DNA from: Alphaproteobacteria bacterium
GTDB taxonomy: Bacteria > Pseudomonadota > Alphaproteobacteria > GCA-2731375
DNA length: 8,005 nt
Assembly (NCBI GenBank): GCA_030746295.1
Contig: JASLMY010000230.1
Coordinates: forward strand, 1 to 8,005
Direction: 5' to 3'
Positions 6,973 through 8,005 of the stretch are shown one piece after another. Position 1 is the first letter of the stretch. Each line of letters opens with the position of its first letter. Both the position numbers and the translations under genes were made by a program. A model generated the notes under the pieces. That model made no database searches. It was not told where the DNA came from and saw only the letters and a program-made list of their open reading frames with translations.

Positions 6973-7760
6973 GTGAGGGTGAGGCCGACCTTGCCGAGGC
7001 CGACGATCTCGGTCTCGGCCCGCATCGGCGTCTCCAACCATTGCACCGCCACGAGCGAGCCGGTGAGGACGAAATCACCGGCGCGAAGCTCCTGCCCCAG
7101 CTCGGCGAAGCGGTTGGCGAGCCAGGCGAGTGCGGCCAACGGGTCGCCCATGACCTCGGCGCCGAGGCCGCGCCCGGCCTCACGGCCGTCGAGCCGCGTG
7201 ATACCCTCGAGCCGGCCGAGATCGAGGTCCGGCGCCAGCGCCGTCTCTGGCCCCAGCACGGCAGCACTTTGGAAGAAATCGTCGGCGATCAGGGCCGCCA
7301 CCGGCCAGCCGCGGAAATCGTCGTAACGGTCGTCGACCAGCTCCATCGCCGCCATCACCGTCGCCACGTGAGCGCGAACCGAGGCGGCATCGTAGGGCGC
7401 CGCTGCGGCCGGCAGGTCGGCGCCGAGCCGGACCGCGATCTCGCACTCGATCCCGGGCCGGCAGAGCTCGGCAAAGGGCAGCTCTGCGTCCTCTGCGAAG
7501 GTTCGGCTCGCCAGGACGCCACCGGCGCAAGGGTGGTCGATCGCCAACAGCTCCTGCATCACCTGGGTGGTGGCGCCGACCTTCCAGCCCGTACGCCGGC
7601 CCCAGCCCTGGGCCCGGAGCCAACCGTGCAAACGCCACTGCGCCTCGTAGCCCACCGCCTCGTCATCGATGCCGTCGACGACGGTGCGGGCCAGCCGCTC
7701 GCCCCGGGTTCGGGCCCGTCCCAACGCCTCGATGACGCTCGCTGCCGGCTCGTTTGCCAT
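6969..7760 (-). CDS. 2-keto-4-pentenoate hydratase / oxo-acid decarboxylase (MhpD-like, fumarylacetoacetate hydrolase superfamily)
   Basis: This encodes a 263-residue protein, close to the length of E. coli MhpD. Recognisable segments are GWKVGATT (58-65, with conserved Lys60), GIECEIAVRLG (103-113), MELVDDRYDDFRG (139-151), MGDPLAALAWLAN and the C-terminal AGDFVLTGSL. Glu105, Glu107 and Glu140 are the expected divalent-metal ligands. Members hydrate 2-hydroxypenta-2,4-dienoate or decarboxylate 4-oxalocrotonate in meta-cleavage of aromatics. No other ring-cleavage gene is in view, so the actual substrate may differ. The ATG at 7760 has a strong GGGAGG (7765-7770, minus strand) 4 bases upstream and follows the spermidine synthase stop by 11 bp, so the two are very likely one transcript. 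The TAA stop overlaps the TAG stop of the convergent M81 gene. Confidence 0.9.
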   Translation of the reverse strand: MANEPAASVIEALGRARTRGERLARTVVDGIDDEAVGYEAQWRLHGWLRAQGWGRRTGWKVGATTQVMQELLAIDHPCAGGVLASRTFAEDAELPFAELCRPGIECEIAVRLGADLPAAAAPYDAASVRAHVATVMAAMELVDDRYDDFRGWPVAALIADDFFQSAAVLGPETALAPDLDLGRLEGITRLDGREAGRGLGAEVMGDPLAALAWLANRFAELGQELRAGDFVLTGSLVAVQWLETPMRAETEIVGLGKVGLTLT

Positions 7761-7771
7761 GCCGCCTCCCT

Positions 7772-8005
7772 TCAGGCCCTGGCGCCCGCCTCGGGGCCGT
7801 CCACCTTCAAATAGTTGGGCATGGCGAAGGTACCCTGATGGATCTCCGGGTTGTAGTAGAGCGTCTCGCCGCCCCAGGCAGCGTAGCGTTCGCGGACCCG
7901 GTCGAGATCGACAGCGGCCAGGTCGACCGCATCGGACGCCCAGCCGAAAGCCATTTCGCCGCCGAAGTAGGTCGGTACGGTGGCGAAAGAATAGCCGTTG
8001 TGACG
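7772..8005 (-). CDS. speE: Spermidine synthase (polyamine aminopropyltransferase), C-terminal part, cut by the window edge
   Basis: Only the last 77 residues are inside the window; the frame stays open to base 8005, so the true start lies outside. The Met codon at 7954 is internal, because the reading upstream of it (GYSFATVPTYFGGE) is family sequence. VPTYFGGEMAFGWASD followed by YYNPEIHQGTFAMPNYL matches the C-terminal end of SpeE enzymes, where the VPTYxGG segment follows the Rossmann core and YYNPxIHxxxFxxPxYL closes the protein. SpeE transfers the aminopropyl group of decarboxylated S-adenosylmethionine to putrescine to make spermidine. The AdoMet-binding core is off the window, so substrate preference cannot be checked. 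A short tail (KVDGPEAGARA) follows the conserved end. The MhpD-like gene follows after 11 bp. Confidence 0.87.
   Translation of the reverse strand, partial: RHNGYSFATVPTYFGGEMAFGWASDAVDLAAVDLDRVRERYAAWGGETLYYNPEIHQGTFAMPNYLKVDGPEAGARA

Noticed and set aside
7952..7954. Met codon at 7954 as the start of a 60-residue gene
   Set aside because: Reading further upstream on the minus strand gives GYSFATVPTYFGGE, family sequence of spermidine synthase, so this Met is internal to a gene cut by the window edge.

Overview
The window reads as ordinary, densely coded chromosome from a high-GC bacterium, most likely an alphaproteobacterium (Rhodospirillales-like is a guess). This rests on strong G/C bias at third codon positions, the character of the encoded proteins, and a tesA / ybbA-ybbP divergent pair next to a 2'-5' RNA ligase-like gene and a Bax-inhibitor-1 family gene. 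There are seven protein genes, one of them cut by the window edge. I see no RNA genes, mobile elements, CRISPR arrays or signs of recent transfer. No intergenic gap reaches 300 bases.

Layout. Left block, minus strand: a tesA-like secreted GDSL esterase (600-1283) followed 16 bp downstream by thpR, an RNA 2',3'-cyclic phosphodiesterase (35-583). Facing away, on the plus strand, is a two-gene ABC export-type system: ybbA-like ATPase (1282-1968) and ybbP-like FtsX-family permease (1978-4506), coupled by a Shine-Dalgarno that overlaps the ybbA stop codon. The tesA and ybbA start codons share one CATG, so each gene's leader and promoter must lie inside the other gene. Middle: a 136-bp spacer with a plausible sigma70 promoter and a repeated TTTGCGCA motif, then a seven-helix Bax-inhibitor-1 family membrane protein (4643-5374), closed by a strong intrinsic terminator with a GCAA tetraloop (5400-5435).

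Right block: an MlrC-like M81 metallopeptidase (5494-6972, plus strand) converges tail-to-tail, with a 4-bp overlap, on a minus-strand pair: the C-terminal end of a spermidine synthase gene (7772 to beyond 8005) and, 11 bp downstream of it, an MhpD-like hydratase of the fumarylacetoacetate hydrolase superfamily (6969-7760).

How they may work together: TesA (periplasmic lysophospholipase/thioesterase) and YbbAP (a MacB/LolCDE-like ABC system) are divergent neighbours in E. coli as well, which suggests a linked envelope or lipid role. That link is inference. The right-hand genes look like separate housekeeping or catabolic functions with no evident common pathway. I found no convincing undescribed multi-gene system. 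The most interesting signals are regulatory: the shared CATG start, the repeated palindromic motif before the BI-1 gene, and a small hairpin over the ribosome site of the M81 peptidase gene.
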